Origin: Caloramator australicus RC3
GTDB lineage: Bacteria > Bacillota > Clostridia > Clostridiales > Caloramatoraceae
Assembly: GCF_000297115.1 (NCBI RefSeq)
Contig: NZ_CAKP01000113.1
Coordinates: 41,982-105,981 of the forward strand
Reading direction: 5' to 3'
Length of the DNA: 64,000 nucleotides
The translations under genes and the position numbers were made by a program. Below the pieces are notes generated by a model. It was not told where the DNA came from. It saw only the letters and a list, made by a program, of their open reading frames with translations, and did no database searches. Below are positions 55,644 through 64,000 of the stretch, piece by piece. The stretch's first letter is position 1. Each line of letters starts with the position of its first letter.

Positions 55644-56835
55644 CTTCCCCACCCAATCCATTAAATATATCTTCTATAATTCTCCTTGCATTTGGAAATC
55701 TATACTGCAATTTATCAATGCCAACCCATCCTTTATAAATAAAATTTTCCTTGTTTAAAAGTTTTGCCCTCTTTGGACCTTTAAGATCCTTTTCCCTTTC
55801 AATTATAATCTTATCTAATTTTTCTATATCTTCATTAAGCATTGCATCTTTTAAATTATAAAGAAAATTAACAAGTCTTCTGTTTTTAACATTACACCTT
55901 GCAATAACGCTATTTATATCTATTTCAGCAAATTTTTTAATATTTCCTTTCCATATTTCCCATTCATCATCAACTCGTTCATCCTCACCATTTGAAAGGA
56001 TTACGTTATACCTAATATGGGCACCATATATAAAATTTGCAAAATCTCTTGCCATAAAAAAGTCTTTTTTTATATCATCCGGGAACAAATTAATTATACC
56101 CTCTAATTCATCGAAACTTTTAATATCTAGAATTCCCTTTATTTCATTTTTTAATATATAGGCAAGCATAGTTCCACTGCAGCTTTTTATTATCGCTTCC
56201 TTTAAAAATTCTGCTTCCTCTTTAGTTAAATTTATCAAAATATTTTCCCTCCAATTATCTGGAAAATACGGCAAATTCCAAAACTTAATATAGCCATCTG
56301 TAAGTTCAGCATCTTTATCATCTGCATCCTCATCATCTTCATTTTTCTTTTTCCCTAATGACTTGGTTTTTTCCTTCCTTTCATTTAACCTGCATATAAC
56401 TTTAGCATAATCATATATAGACATTTTTTTGTCAGTAAATATGCCATATGTCTTAATACCATTCCAATATATATCCGATGGCTTTCTTTTTAGCCTTTTT
56501 CCCGACTCTTGTCCTATAACCCCTGTTTCCCCACTCCTTTTTAAAACATCAATCAAACTTAACTCCTCATCATGAAGTTTTTCAATAAATTTTTCAGGCG
56601 TCATCCTATTTAATTTTTCTATTTCCTTTAAAATATAACCTGTAATCAAAAAATATTTAGCCCTTGTTTGGATAGTTGATGTTCCTGGGAAAAATATATC
56701 TGAAAAGGCATCCCTAATAACACCAACTCCAAGTTCATCAACAGCACCAGGCTCAGTTAAAAGATTGATAACATCCAAAACCCTTTTCCTTTGTTCTTTC
56801 GAAAAATCAACCCAATCAATAAGAAAATTTGGCAT
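55636..56835 (-). CDS. DUF6361-like protein, first gene of the helicase/PLD operon
   Basis: A 399-aa soluble protein, MPNFLIDWVDFSKEQRKRVL, with GVIRDAFSDIFFPGTSTIQTRAKYFLI typical (as far as I recall) of DUF6361 proteins that accompany PLD and helicase genes. An acidic linker KKNEDDEDADDKDAE lies at about 170-185. No catalytic motif is recognised. AGGAGG is 6 nt before the ATG. Only 29 bp separate it from the flippase stop, with no promoter seen, so it is expressed from the glycan transcript or from inside murJ. Confidence 0.7.
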   Translation of the reverse strand: MPNFLIDWVDFSKEQRKRVLDVINLLTEPGAVDELGVGVIRDAFSDIFFPGTSTIQTRAKYFLITGYILKEIEKLNRMTPEKFIEKLHDEELSLIDVLKRSGETGVIGQESGKRLKRKPSDIYWNGIKTYGIFTDKKMSIYDYAKVICRLNERKEKTKSLGKKKNEDDEDADDKDAELTDGYIKFWNLPYFPDNWRENILINLTKEEAEFLKEAIIKSCSGTMLAYILKNEIKGILDIKSFDELEGIINLFPDDIKKDFFMARDFANFIYGAHIRYNVILSNGEDERVDDEWEIWKGNIKKFAEIDINSVIARCNVKNRRLVNFLYNLKDAMLNEDIEKLDKIIIEREKDLKGPKRAKLLNKENFIYKGWVGIDKLQYRFPNARRIIEDIFNGLGGEDV

Positions 56836-56864
56836 ATTGGTCCTCCTAAATAACAATAATTAAA

Positions 56865-58421
56865 TCAAGCAGCTTTTTTTAGCTTTTTCTTTACAATATT
56901 TACAAAATACACATATTCCTCAAGCTTAAAAATATGAATCATTCCAAAGTAAACCAAAGCCCCAACAAAGGCACAGCCAAATACCGAAATCACATCTCCC
57001 TTAAAGCCTGTCCCAAACTTAAGCTGCAAAAATTTATTTAAAACAAACACAACTGCCCCCATAACAAGAGAAGATAAAAGCATCTTATTAAAGGAACTTA
57101 TAAGCTTTTTCATCCCTATATCCTCAATTTTCCTATTCAAACTTCTTATTAAAAGCAATGTAACAACAATTACAGAAATCGATGTTGCAAGGGCAAGTCC
57201 TGAAACCCCCATTATTTTAACTAAAACGATATTTAAAATTATATTCAAAACAACCCCTACAACACCATTTATCATAGGAGTTTTTGTATCCTTAATGGAA
57301 TAAAAGGCCCTTCCTATAACATCCCTAACGCCTACAAAAATCATACCTGGGGAATAGAATAGAAGTGCAAGGGATGTTAAATAGGCAGCATTATTATCAA
57401 AGGCTCCCCTTTTAAATACAATATCAACAATAGGCTGCCTTAAAACCATCATCCACATTGTTGCAGGAAGCATAATAAGTAAAATTACGTTTATCCCCTT
57501 AATTAGCGCATCCTTATATGCCTTTAAATTCTCTTGGGCAGAATATGTAGAAAGGGTTGGGTATATAACCGTTGTTATTGCAACGGCAAAAATACCATAA
57601 ACAAACATATTAAGCTTATTTGCAAAATTCAAAACTGCAATTGAACCTTCTCCAACAGTTGTTGCAAGCATTCTGTCAACTAAAAAATTAACCTGAGACA
57701 CCGATGTTCCAATAATTACAGGAACCATAAGCTTAACCATTCTTAATATGTTTTCATCTTTAAAATTGAAATAAAACTCATACCTATATCCTAATCCTTT
57801 AAACTTCGGAACCAAAAATACAAACTGAACAAAGTTTGCCAATATAGTTGCCAAAGTTAAGCCCAAAATGCCAAACTTACCTGCCAAAAGGGCTAAATAT
57901 GAAATTATAACAACATTCATCAAAACTCCAACAAAGGCAGGAGCTGTAAACTCCTTGTGAGACTGCAATATCCCTGTAAAAATACTTTGCATTGCAATAA
58001 AGATCATCGAAATAAACATCATCTTTGATACAGCAACAGCCCTATTGAAAACAACCAAATCTCCTCTAAACCCAGGTGCAAATAGCATTACAATATATTT
58101 TGAAAAAATGATTCCAAATAAAATAAACCCAATTACTATTATTCCAACGATATTTATAACATTGTTAACAAACCTTACCCTATCCTCTTTACTTTTCTTT
58201 TCAATAAACTCCGTAAGAATTGGAATAAAAGTTGTTCCAATTCCACTTCCAATGCTTCCAAAAATAAGCATAACAAGCCCTATTGCAAAGGTATATATAT
58301 CCGTATCATAAGATGCACCAAACCTAAAAGCAAGAAGGGTTTCACGAAGAAACCCTAGAAGTTTGCTTAGAATAGTGAAAATAATTATAATTATCGAACC
58401 TTTTAGCAATTTCTTATTCAT
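56865..58421 (-). CDS. MurJ/MviN-family flippase, third in the window
   Basis: A 518-aa protein with about 14 membrane helices: FLRETLLAFRFGASYDTDIYTFAI and VIGRAFYSIKDTKTPMINGV. A close relative of the 28.5-30 kb copy. Begins 9 bp after the second wbpA stop, so the two form one transcript, as expected for a glycan exporter. Confidence 0.88.
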   Translation of the reverse strand: MNKKLLKGSIIIIIFTILSKLLGFLRETLLAFRFGASYDTDIYTFAIGLVMLIFGSIGSGIGTTFIPILTEFIEKKSKEDRVRFVNNVINIVGIIVIGFILFGIIFSKYIVMLFAPGFRGDLVVFNRAVAVSKMMFISMIFIAMQSIFTGILQSHKEFTAPAFVGVLMNVVIISYLALLAGKFGILGLTLATILANFVQFVFLVPKFKGLGYRYEFYFNFKDENILRMVKLMVPVIIGTSVSQVNFLVDRMLATTVGEGSIAVLNFANKLNMFVYGIFAVAITTVIYPTLSTYSAQENLKAYKDALIKGINVILLIMLPATMWMMVLRQPIVDIVFKRGAFDNNAAYLTSLALLFYSPGMIFVGVRDVIGRAFYSIKDTKTPMINGVVGVVLNIILNIVLVKIMGVSGLALATSISVIVVTLLLIRSLNRKIEDIGMKKLISSFNKMLLSSLVMGAVVFVLNKFLQLKFGTGFKGDVISVFGCAFVGALVYFGMIHIFKLEEYVYFVNIVKKKLKKAA

Positions 58422-58430
58422 TTTATCACC

Positions 58431-59747
58431 TTATAACTTTATTATCTTGTCTCGGTTTTCTAAAACTTCTTTAGTTGCATTTCTTGTGTCGAATACAACC
58501 TTTGCATTTTTTACTATAAAATCATAATCATACTTTGAATGGTCTGTTGTTATTATTACTATATCCGCATCCTTTAAAGTTTCTTCTGTAAGTTCAACTG
58601 ACACATAATGCTTTCCGTTGTGTGTAAACTCTGGTATATATGGATCGTTGTATGAAACTTTAGCATTTCTCTTTTCAAGATGTTCAATAACCTTTAATAC
58701 TGGTGATTCTCTTAAATCATCTATATCCTTCTTATACGCTGCACCTAAAAGTAAAACCTTTGAACCGTTAAGTGGCTTTTTAAAGTCGTTTAATATGTGT
58801 GATGCCTTTTCCACAACAAACTCTGGCATGTAGTCGTTTATTTCCCCTGCTATTTCAATTAGTCTTGTATGATAATCATATTCCCTTGCCTTCCATGTTA
58901 AATAGAATGGGTCTATTGGAATGCAGTGACCACCAAGACCTGGTCCTGGATAGAATGCCATAAATCCGTATGGCTTTGTCTTTGCTGCTTCTATAACTTC
59001 CCATACGTCTATTCCCATTCTTTCGCAAAGAATGGCCATTTCGTTTACAAGGGCTACGTTTATATTTCTAAACGTATTTTCAAGTATCTTTTCCATCTCT
59101 GCAACCGCTGGTGATGATACTGTAAATATTTCTCCTTCTAAAACGTTTCTATATAAAGTTGCTGCAATCTCTGTGCAGTCCTTAGTAACCCCACCTACTA
59201 CCTTTGGAGTATTCTTTGTCTTGAAGAACTTGTTACCTGGGTCAACCCTCTCTGGTGAGAAGGCAAGATAAAAGTCCTCTCCACACTTTAATCCTGTCTT
59301 TTCAAGTATTGGCTTTACAACTTCCTCTGTTGTTCCTGGATATGTTGTTGACTCTAAAACTACAAGCATTCCCTTATGAAGATACTTTGCTATGCTCTCT
59401 GTTGAATTTACAACATATGTTATATCCGGCTGCTTATACTTATCAAGTGGTGTTGGAACGCATATTGCAACGCAGTCAACCTCTGCAATTTTTGAATAAT
59501 CTGTAGTTGCATAGATCATTCCCTTTTTAACAAGATCAGCAAGCTCCTCATCAACAACGTCCCCTATGTAGTTGTGTCCTTCGTTTACCATATCGCATCT
59601 TTTTTGCTGAATATCAAAACCTATTACCTTGTAACCTGCCTTTGCCTTTTCAACTGCAAGGGGCAGCCCAACATAACCTAAACCAACAACACCGATTATA
59701 GCTGTTTTATTTTTAATTTTTTCTAATAAAGAATTTTTGTAATACAT
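58431..59747 (-). CDS. wbpA: UDP-N-acetylglucosamine 6-dehydrogenase, copy 2
   Basis: A 438-aa near-identical copy of 37833-39149 with the same motifs (GPGLGGHCIPIDPFYL). The protein differs mainly in the first ten residues (MYYKNSLLEKIKN) and at a few positions (SKIAEV, ESPVLKV). DNA identity is very high across more than 1.2 kb, then stops abruptly at both gene ends. This points to recent duplication or gene conversion. It is followed by murJ and the defence operon. Confidence 0.9.
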   Translation of the reverse strand: MYYKNSLLEKIKNKTAIIGVVGLGYVGLPLAVEKAKAGYKVIGFDIQQKRCDMVNEGHNYIGDVVDEELADLVKKGMIYATTDYSKIAEVDCVAICVPTPLDKYKQPDITYVVNSTESIAKYLHKGMLVVLESTTYPGTTEEVVKPILEKTGLKCGEDFYLAFSPERVDPGNKFFKTKNTPKVVGGVTKDCTEIAATLYRNVLEGEIFTVSSPAVAEMEKILENTFRNINVALVNEMAILCERMGIDVWEVIEAAKTKPYGFMAFYPGPGLGGHCIPIDPFYLTWKAREYDYHTRLIEIAGEINDYMPEFVVEKASHILNDFKKPLNGSKVLLLGAAYKKDIDDLRESPVLKVIEHLEKRNAKVSYNDPYIPEFTHNGKHYVSVELTEETLKDADIVIITTDHSKYDYDFIVKNAKVVFDTRNATKEVLENRDKIIKL

Positions 59748-59796
59748 AAATAGAACCTCCCATATATTAAATTAAATAATATAGTTAAATTTTAGT

Positions 59797-60090
59797 TTAT
59801 TTGTTGTCAAATTTTCTTATCAAATAAGCAAAACATTCTTGTTGTTCTAATTTAATTTCAGGATATAAAGGAATTGCAAAAGTTCTTTTTGACAATCTTT
59901 CTGAAACAGATAAATCTCCTTCTTTATATTCTAAATATTTATATACATTTTGTAAATGAAGCGGAACTGGATAATAAATACCTGTAGCAACTCCATTATC
60001 ATTTAAAAATCTATTTCTTCTCTTTCTTCATGTTGAAGTATATATAAGTGATAAATATGTTTACATCTTTTATCTTCATAAGAAGTTATG
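59797..60090 (-). pseudogene. C-terminal remnant of a second wbpE-like aminotransferase
   Basis: Translated on the minus strand it gives KHIYHLYILQHE, GVATGIYYPVPLHLQNVYKYL, RTFAIPLYPEIKLEQQE and stop, matching the end of wbpE at 39.3 kb. A frame break lies near 60010-60020. The N-terminal three quarters are missing, replaced by an IS3-type fragment. It shows that a second wbpE-wbpA pair once stood here. Confidence 0.82.
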
Positions 60091-60895
60091 CATGTTGAAA
60101 ATAAAAGAAGTATTGAGAATAAAAGATTAAAAGAAGAAATTCTTAAAATATATAATGATAATAAAAAACGTTATGGAGCTCCTAAGATCTATAAAATACT
60201 AATAAATCAGGGAGAATTCATAAGTTTAAAGAGAGTTCAAAGGTTCATGAATGATTTGGGGATAAAGTCAATAGTTTGTAAGAAGTATAAGCCCCACTCA
60301 TCTAAAACCAAGTTAGAAGAAAGGGAAAACATCTTAAAAAGAGATTTTTCCACAACTATAATCAACGAAAAATGGGTTACCGATATTACATATATCCATA
60401 CTCTGCGTGATGGATGGTGTTACCTTGCTTCTGTGATGGACCTTCATAATAGAAAAATCATAGGCTACGCCTTTGATAAGGTTATGGATACTGATTTAGC
60501 AATTAGAGCTGTAAAAAACGCTTATGAATGTCAGAAACCAGGTGAACAGGTCATATTACACAGTGCACAGTGATTTAGGATCACAGTATACAAGCTCTAA
60601 ATTTGCATAATATATATCAGAAATTAAATTCATTCGCTCATTCAGTTGCAAGGGAAATCCCTATGACAACGCCTGTATTGAGTCTTTTCATGCTGCCCTA
60701 AAAAAGAAGAAGTTAATCTAGTAACCTACTATGATTTTAATGCTGCAAAGCTGGCAATATTTGAATATATAGAATCATGGTATAACAGAAAGAGGATCCA
60801 TAGCAGCATAGGGTATATTATCCCTCAGCAATGCTAGAATAGGGCTAAAAAATTAGCATAAAAAATTCGTGTTTTTGTGTCTACTATATTGACAT
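60088..60895 (+). mobile_element. Decayed IS3-family element (OrfB transposase remnant)
   Basis: Integrase-core transposase pieces: NKKRYGAPKIYKIL, EKWVTDITYIHTLRDGW (first Asp), HSDLGSQYTSS (second Asp) and NACIESFHAALKKE (Glu), ending RKRIHSSIGYIIPQQC. The first open part (60088-60573) stops at an indel; two further indels follow. OrfA and the left end are missing. The right end is near 60.89 kb. Confidence 0.82.
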
Positions 60896-60900
60896 AAATC

Positions 60901-61385
60901 CACATAGTCTCGTAGAAAGACTTAATTCAGATCCTGTTTTAAGATATTCCTGTGGTTTAGATATTAAAAAAAGCACCTTCTGAATCAACCTTTAGTAGGT
61001 TTCTTGATAAAATTTCCTCATCTGATTACTTGCAAGAGGAATTTAAAGACTTAGTTTTAAAAGCTAAGAAATTGAGTATCATCGATGGAACCGAAGTAGC
61101 AATAGATTCTACAAAATTGGATTCCTTCGAAAGTCCAAAGCCTAAGTCTAAAATTGAGAACAATGGTATTTCCCCTCATTTGAAAAAAAAGGATACTGAT
61201 GGCAATGATGTTAAATGGTTTGGCTGGAAGACTCATATACTTGCTGATTGCAAAAGCGAGCTTCCGCTCAATGTAATTATTACTCCTGCAAGTAAAAATG
61301 ATAGCATTGCAGCAATACCTTTAATAAAACAGCTTAAAGAATTCTATGGTTCAGCATTTACACCAAGCTATTATATCTGGATTTC
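60901..61385 (+). mobile_element. Fragment of a DDE transposase (same type as the one at 63.84 kb)
   Basis: LVERLNSDPVLRYSCGLDIK, then after an indel in a run of A, APSESTFSRFLDKISSSDY and a clean stretch LSIIDGTEVAIDSTKLDSFE and WFGWKTHILADCKSELP (IS4/IS1182-type DDE core). Both ends are missing. It corresponds to the middle of the family whose N-terminus begins at 63842. Confidence 0.75.
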
Positions 61386-61389
61386 ATAA

Positions 61390-61707
61390 GGTTAAATCTT
61401 TGGCATTATTAAATTGTATAACAATAATTACAGAAACAATTGCTGTAAACACTAAAAAACATTATCCACAATAATTAAAGTAATTTTATATATTTTAAAG
61501 TAATCCACATTTAGTTAATTTAAAATTTTTTATTGTGCAAATTCCTCAATTACAATATTAACTGTTAACCATTTTATTGTTATTTATAGATTCGTTTAGT
61601 ACACATTTTTAGGATTTTTAACAAATTTTTATAAAATACCATTTTTGTTAAGTTACATGTACATATGAGTATTATCACTATAAGTAACATTCATTATACT
61701 TTTACTT
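61390..61707. other. AT-rich non-coding DNA
   Basis: No gene, terminator or clear repeat seen; probably scar tissue from the insertion events to its left. Confidence 0.6.
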
Positions 61708-62879
61708 TTAATTACCACTTACTTGCTTTTTTAAAATCACACCATTATATATCTCATATAATTTCTCTTTATAAGCTTTCTTACCATATTTGGATATACA
61801 ACTATAGGAAATGTTATAACTGTTATATTTTTCCCTATTTTCAAACATGTATCTCATAGCATGTGAGAAAGCCTCAACAGTATTCTCTTCTAAAAGGATA
61901 CCATTTTCCTTATTAATTAAATTATTACTTCCACCATTTTTAAAAGTTATTACAGGATTACCAGAAGCCATTGCTTCTATATATACAATACCAAATGTTT
62001 CAAATTCACTTGCTAGGACAAATGCATCTGATCTTTGCATCTCTTTTGATACATCTTCACGTGACAAATGACCCAATAAAATAACCTGATTGCCTCTATT
62101 TAATTTCATTACTTTATTTTCCAGAAATTTTCTTTCTTCACCATCACCTATAATTCTCAATTGAACTCTGTCATTTATGGTAAACGCTTTACAAAATGCA
62201 TCAATTACTATATCATGGCGTTTGCTTTTAACTAAATTTCCTACAGACAAAAATGTAAATATTTCATTTTTCTTTTTATCATTGCATAAAATAAACTTAT
62301 CTGAGACCATATTAGGAAAAACTAGTATTTTACCACTTATTTTTGTTAATTCTTCGACACTTTCAAGCAACTTTTGAGAAACACATAAAAAAGCATCTGA
62401 CATATCTACAGTTTTATATAAATATTTTATATGTTGCTTTGACAAAGATTTGGTTAAAACTCTACTACTATGTTCAGTAACAACAACAGGTATTTTGTTT
62501 TTTTCCCTAATAAACATGCAACATATCCTGCTGGATAAAAAGAATGTGCATGTATAATATCCGGATAACCGTGATCTTCTACTGCAGAATGAAACACTTT
62601 ATTAATACTCCATTTAGCCATAGAAATACCCATCCAAGCGTTCCTACTTAACATGAAATTTGGTATTACAAACTGATAGGTTAACAATCCTTCATCAAAA
62701 TACTTTATTAGTTTAAAATTCTCAGAAGAAAAATAAGCTTCCCTAGAACGAAAGGTACCGTTTAATAAAACAACATCATTTGCTAGCTCCAAAAGAGTCT
62801 GTGCCTGTTCTCTGAAAAATGAACCATTATTAGGTTTAGTATTTGATGGATACCATGATGGTATTACAAAAATCTTCAA
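61708..62879 (-). CDS. Glycosyltransferase family 4 (frame broken in an A run)
   Basis: About 390 aa when one base is added to the run of seven T at 62498-62504, giving ...VACLLGKKNKIPVVVTEHSSR. N-terminal FVIPSWYPSNTKPNNGSFFREQA and HAHSFYPAGYVA, C-terminal SVGNLVKSKRHDIVIDAF and ASEFETFGIVYIEAMASGNPV are standard GT4 motifs. The start is a TTG 5 nt after AAGGAGGG. It is probably part of the damaged second glycan cluster. Confidence 0.75.
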
Positions 62880-63158
62880 ATTATCCCTCCTTTTATATTT
62901 TAACAATATAAATGTATTATTTAATTCTGTTTTTTATAATTTTTTGTTAGAATCTGTAATAACATTATAAATATAAATTGAAAAATTAACCCTTTCAAAT
63001 GATAATACAGTCTCAATTATAGAGATATATTAATTCACTTCTTTGCTATATCAAAACATATTGGCACTTTTATTTTATAATATAGGCTAAATGTATAAAA
63101 TAGCATAAAACTCAACAATCAAAATTTAATAATAATATAATTCTAACGTATATGCGCT
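62880..63158. other. AT-rich intergenic DNA
   Basis: No open frame with a ribosome site on either strand; several TATAAT-like words, none with a convincing -35. Confidence 0.5.
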
Positions 63159-63667
63159 TCATTTTTTCTTTTGATTATTAACCTTTTTTTTAAATGAATA
63201 TATATTTCCAATAGAAAACAATAATCCAAATACTATCCATACAGGATATATGCGTGTTAGACTACTAGAGCTAACAGTAAGAAATAAAAAAGAGATTGAA
63301 AATGATAGTATTAGCGAAGAAATAAATGGTTCATTTATGCTGTTATACATCATTAATATCTTAATATATATTAATAGAACACCCATTAAAAAAAACACTC
63401 CATATTCTGCCATTATTTCTAAAAATATATTGTGTGGATTAACACCTATATTAATTATAGTCTGTCCTGGGCCTAAACCCAGAAACAATGAATCTTTAGC
63501 TAATTTAAACGTCTGTTTTGCTAATTCAAGCCTTACTAAATCACCACCGTATAAATTATTATATAAATATGAAGTAAATCTTGTATCTAAATAAAAGTAC
63601 GTAACACTACATATTGTAAGTATTAATACACTTAATATAAGCAGAAACATTATTATATTTTTATTAT
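63159..63667 (-). pseudogene. C-terminal remnant of an O-antigen ligase/polymerase
   Basis: About 163 aa: hydrophobic helices plus the loop LFLGLGPGQTIINIGVNPHNIFLEIMAEYG, the PHN motif of the Wzy_C family. A complete protein would be about 400 aa. Its frame is open upstream only to an in-frame TAG near 63675, right beside the mobile-element end, so the 5' two thirds were lost to insertion or deletion. Confidence 0.78.
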
Positions 63668-63684
63668 TTTTTTTCTATAATAAA

Positions 63685-63752
63685 TAGCCTTGAGCATAAT
63701 TTTAAAGCCTTGAAATTACTAGCCTGCTATGGCTAAATTTTTTTATCACTCA
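63685..63752. repeat. Probable left end of the insertion sequence; matches 5778-5846
   Basis: Shares about 68 bp with 5778-5846, including the TAGCC...GGCTA hairpin and the TTTTTATCACTCA end. It lies between the truncated ligase and the transposase, where the element end is expected. Confidence 0.65.
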
Positions 63753-63768
63753 CAAATATATTTCATAG

Positions 63769-63838
63769 GATTTCCTCCTTTTTTGTCGAATTATATTAAT
63801 ATAACAACATTCAATTTAACAACAAAAAGGAGGAAATC
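63769..63838 (+). promoter_or_regulatory. Inverted repeat that would hide the transposase ribosome-binding site
   Basis: GATTTCCTCCTTTTTTGT (63769-63786) and ACAAAAAGGAGGAAATC (63822-63838) pair almost perfectly around a 35-nt loop. The second arm contains the AAGGAGG of the transposase gene. In a transcript entering from outside, the site would be buried. Confidence 0.75.
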
Positions 63839-63841
63839 TCT

Positions 63842-64000
63842 ATGTATCAACGTCAAGAAATTTTTAACATTATTGAATTTTTTACTTCTCAAAAACTTAT
63901 CAATTTTTATACAACCCTCTTTGAAAATCTTGATTTATCTCCATTACCAGATAAGGTCCCCTCTAAATACGGCCCTACTGGGTTTTCTCGCCATGCTCTT
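63842..64000 (+). CDS. DDE transposase, N-terminal part (runs off the right edge)
   Basis: 53 codons starting MYQRQEIFNIIEFF, with LPDKVPSKYGPTGFSRHAL typical of IS4/IS1182-type transposases that carry a DUF772-like N-terminus. AAGGAGGAAATCTCT precedes the ATG. Unlike the fragments at 60-61.4 kb, the visible part is clean, so this may be an active copy. Confidence 0.8.
   Translation, partial: MYQRQEIFNIIEFFTSQKLINFYTTLFENLDLSPLPDKVPSKYGPTGFSRHAL

Noticed and set aside
50633..56835. Assignment of the helicase/PLD set to DISARM
   Set aside because: No DUF1998 helicase pair (DrmA/DrmB) or methyltransferase is present, and the first gene does not resemble any DISARM part.
37833..59747. A composite transposon bounded by the wbpA copies
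   Set aside because: The repeats are metabolic genes without transposase or terminal inverted repeats; recombination, not transposition, is the reasonable mechanism.
61390..61707. A structured RNA or tRNA in the AT-rich gap
   Set aside because: No cloverleaf, no stable hairpin and no conserved riboswitch core could be seen; no tRNA or rRNA gene was found anywhere in the window.

Overview
The window comes from a low-GC, AT-rich Gram-positive bacterium. Gene families, strong AGGAGG ribosome-binding sites and gene neighbours point to an anaerobic member of the Clostridia. A Caloramator-like clostridium would fit, but the species cannot be fixed from sequence reading alone. Nearly every gene is on the minus strand.

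Region by region. (i) 0-6.4 kb holds the N-terminus of a MurJ-type flippase that runs off the left edge; a small redox-looking set (MarR regulator, AhpD-like thiol protein, dihydrolipoamide dehydrogenase with its own lipoyl domain, lipoate-protein ligase) with a 31-bp near-palindromic operator; an alanyl-tRNA editing protein; and two small regulator or antitoxin-like genes. (ii) 6.4-12.8 kb holds large secreted PKD/Ig-type surface proteins, one of which is 5'-truncated. (iii) 12.8-20 kb holds a branched-chain amino-acid ABC transporter operon (livK-H-M-G-F order of transcription) and argG-argH. (iv) 20-42.3 kb is a cell-surface polysaccharide cluster. It carries what look like two complete nucleotide-sugar pathways: PglF/E/D plus PglC (UDP-diNAc-bacillosamine and its transfer to lipid) and WbpA/B/E/D/I (UDP-ManNAc3NAc uronic acid). 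Glycosyltransferases, a Wzy polymerase, an O-antigen-ligase-like protein, a MurJ/Wzx flippase, a TagA-type transferase and two polysaccharide deacetylases accompany them. (v) 42.4-49.7 kb holds a coiled-coil protein, a SpoIID/peptidoglycan-binding protein, a membrane-anchored protein, two paralogous secreted Ig-like proteins and a phosphohexomutase. (vi) 49.8-56.8 kb is a defence-like block: a GNAT toxin with its antitoxin, then a three-gene set of SNF2-type helicase, PLD-nuclease-like protein and a DUF6361-like protein. (vii) 56.9-64 kb holds another MurJ, a second almost identical wbpA, a truncated second wbpE, insertion-sequence debris, a glycosyltransferase, a truncated O-antigen ligase and the start of an intact-looking transposase.

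Two points shape the interpretation. First, the two wbpA copies are long direct repeats in the same orientation and bracket about 20 kb, including the defence block, so that block could be lost or amplified by recombination. Second, at least seven genes carry a frame break that is cured by adding a single A/T, nearly all in A or T runs. This pattern looks more like homopolymer under-calling in the assembly than seven separate gene deaths, so I annotate most of these as genes with a probable sequence error.

The most interesting candidate system is the DUF6361-like/PLD/helicase operon. It is packed directly behind a polysaccharide flippase with no room for its own promoter and is followed by a toxin-antitoxin pair whose toxin appears to start at an AUU codon.
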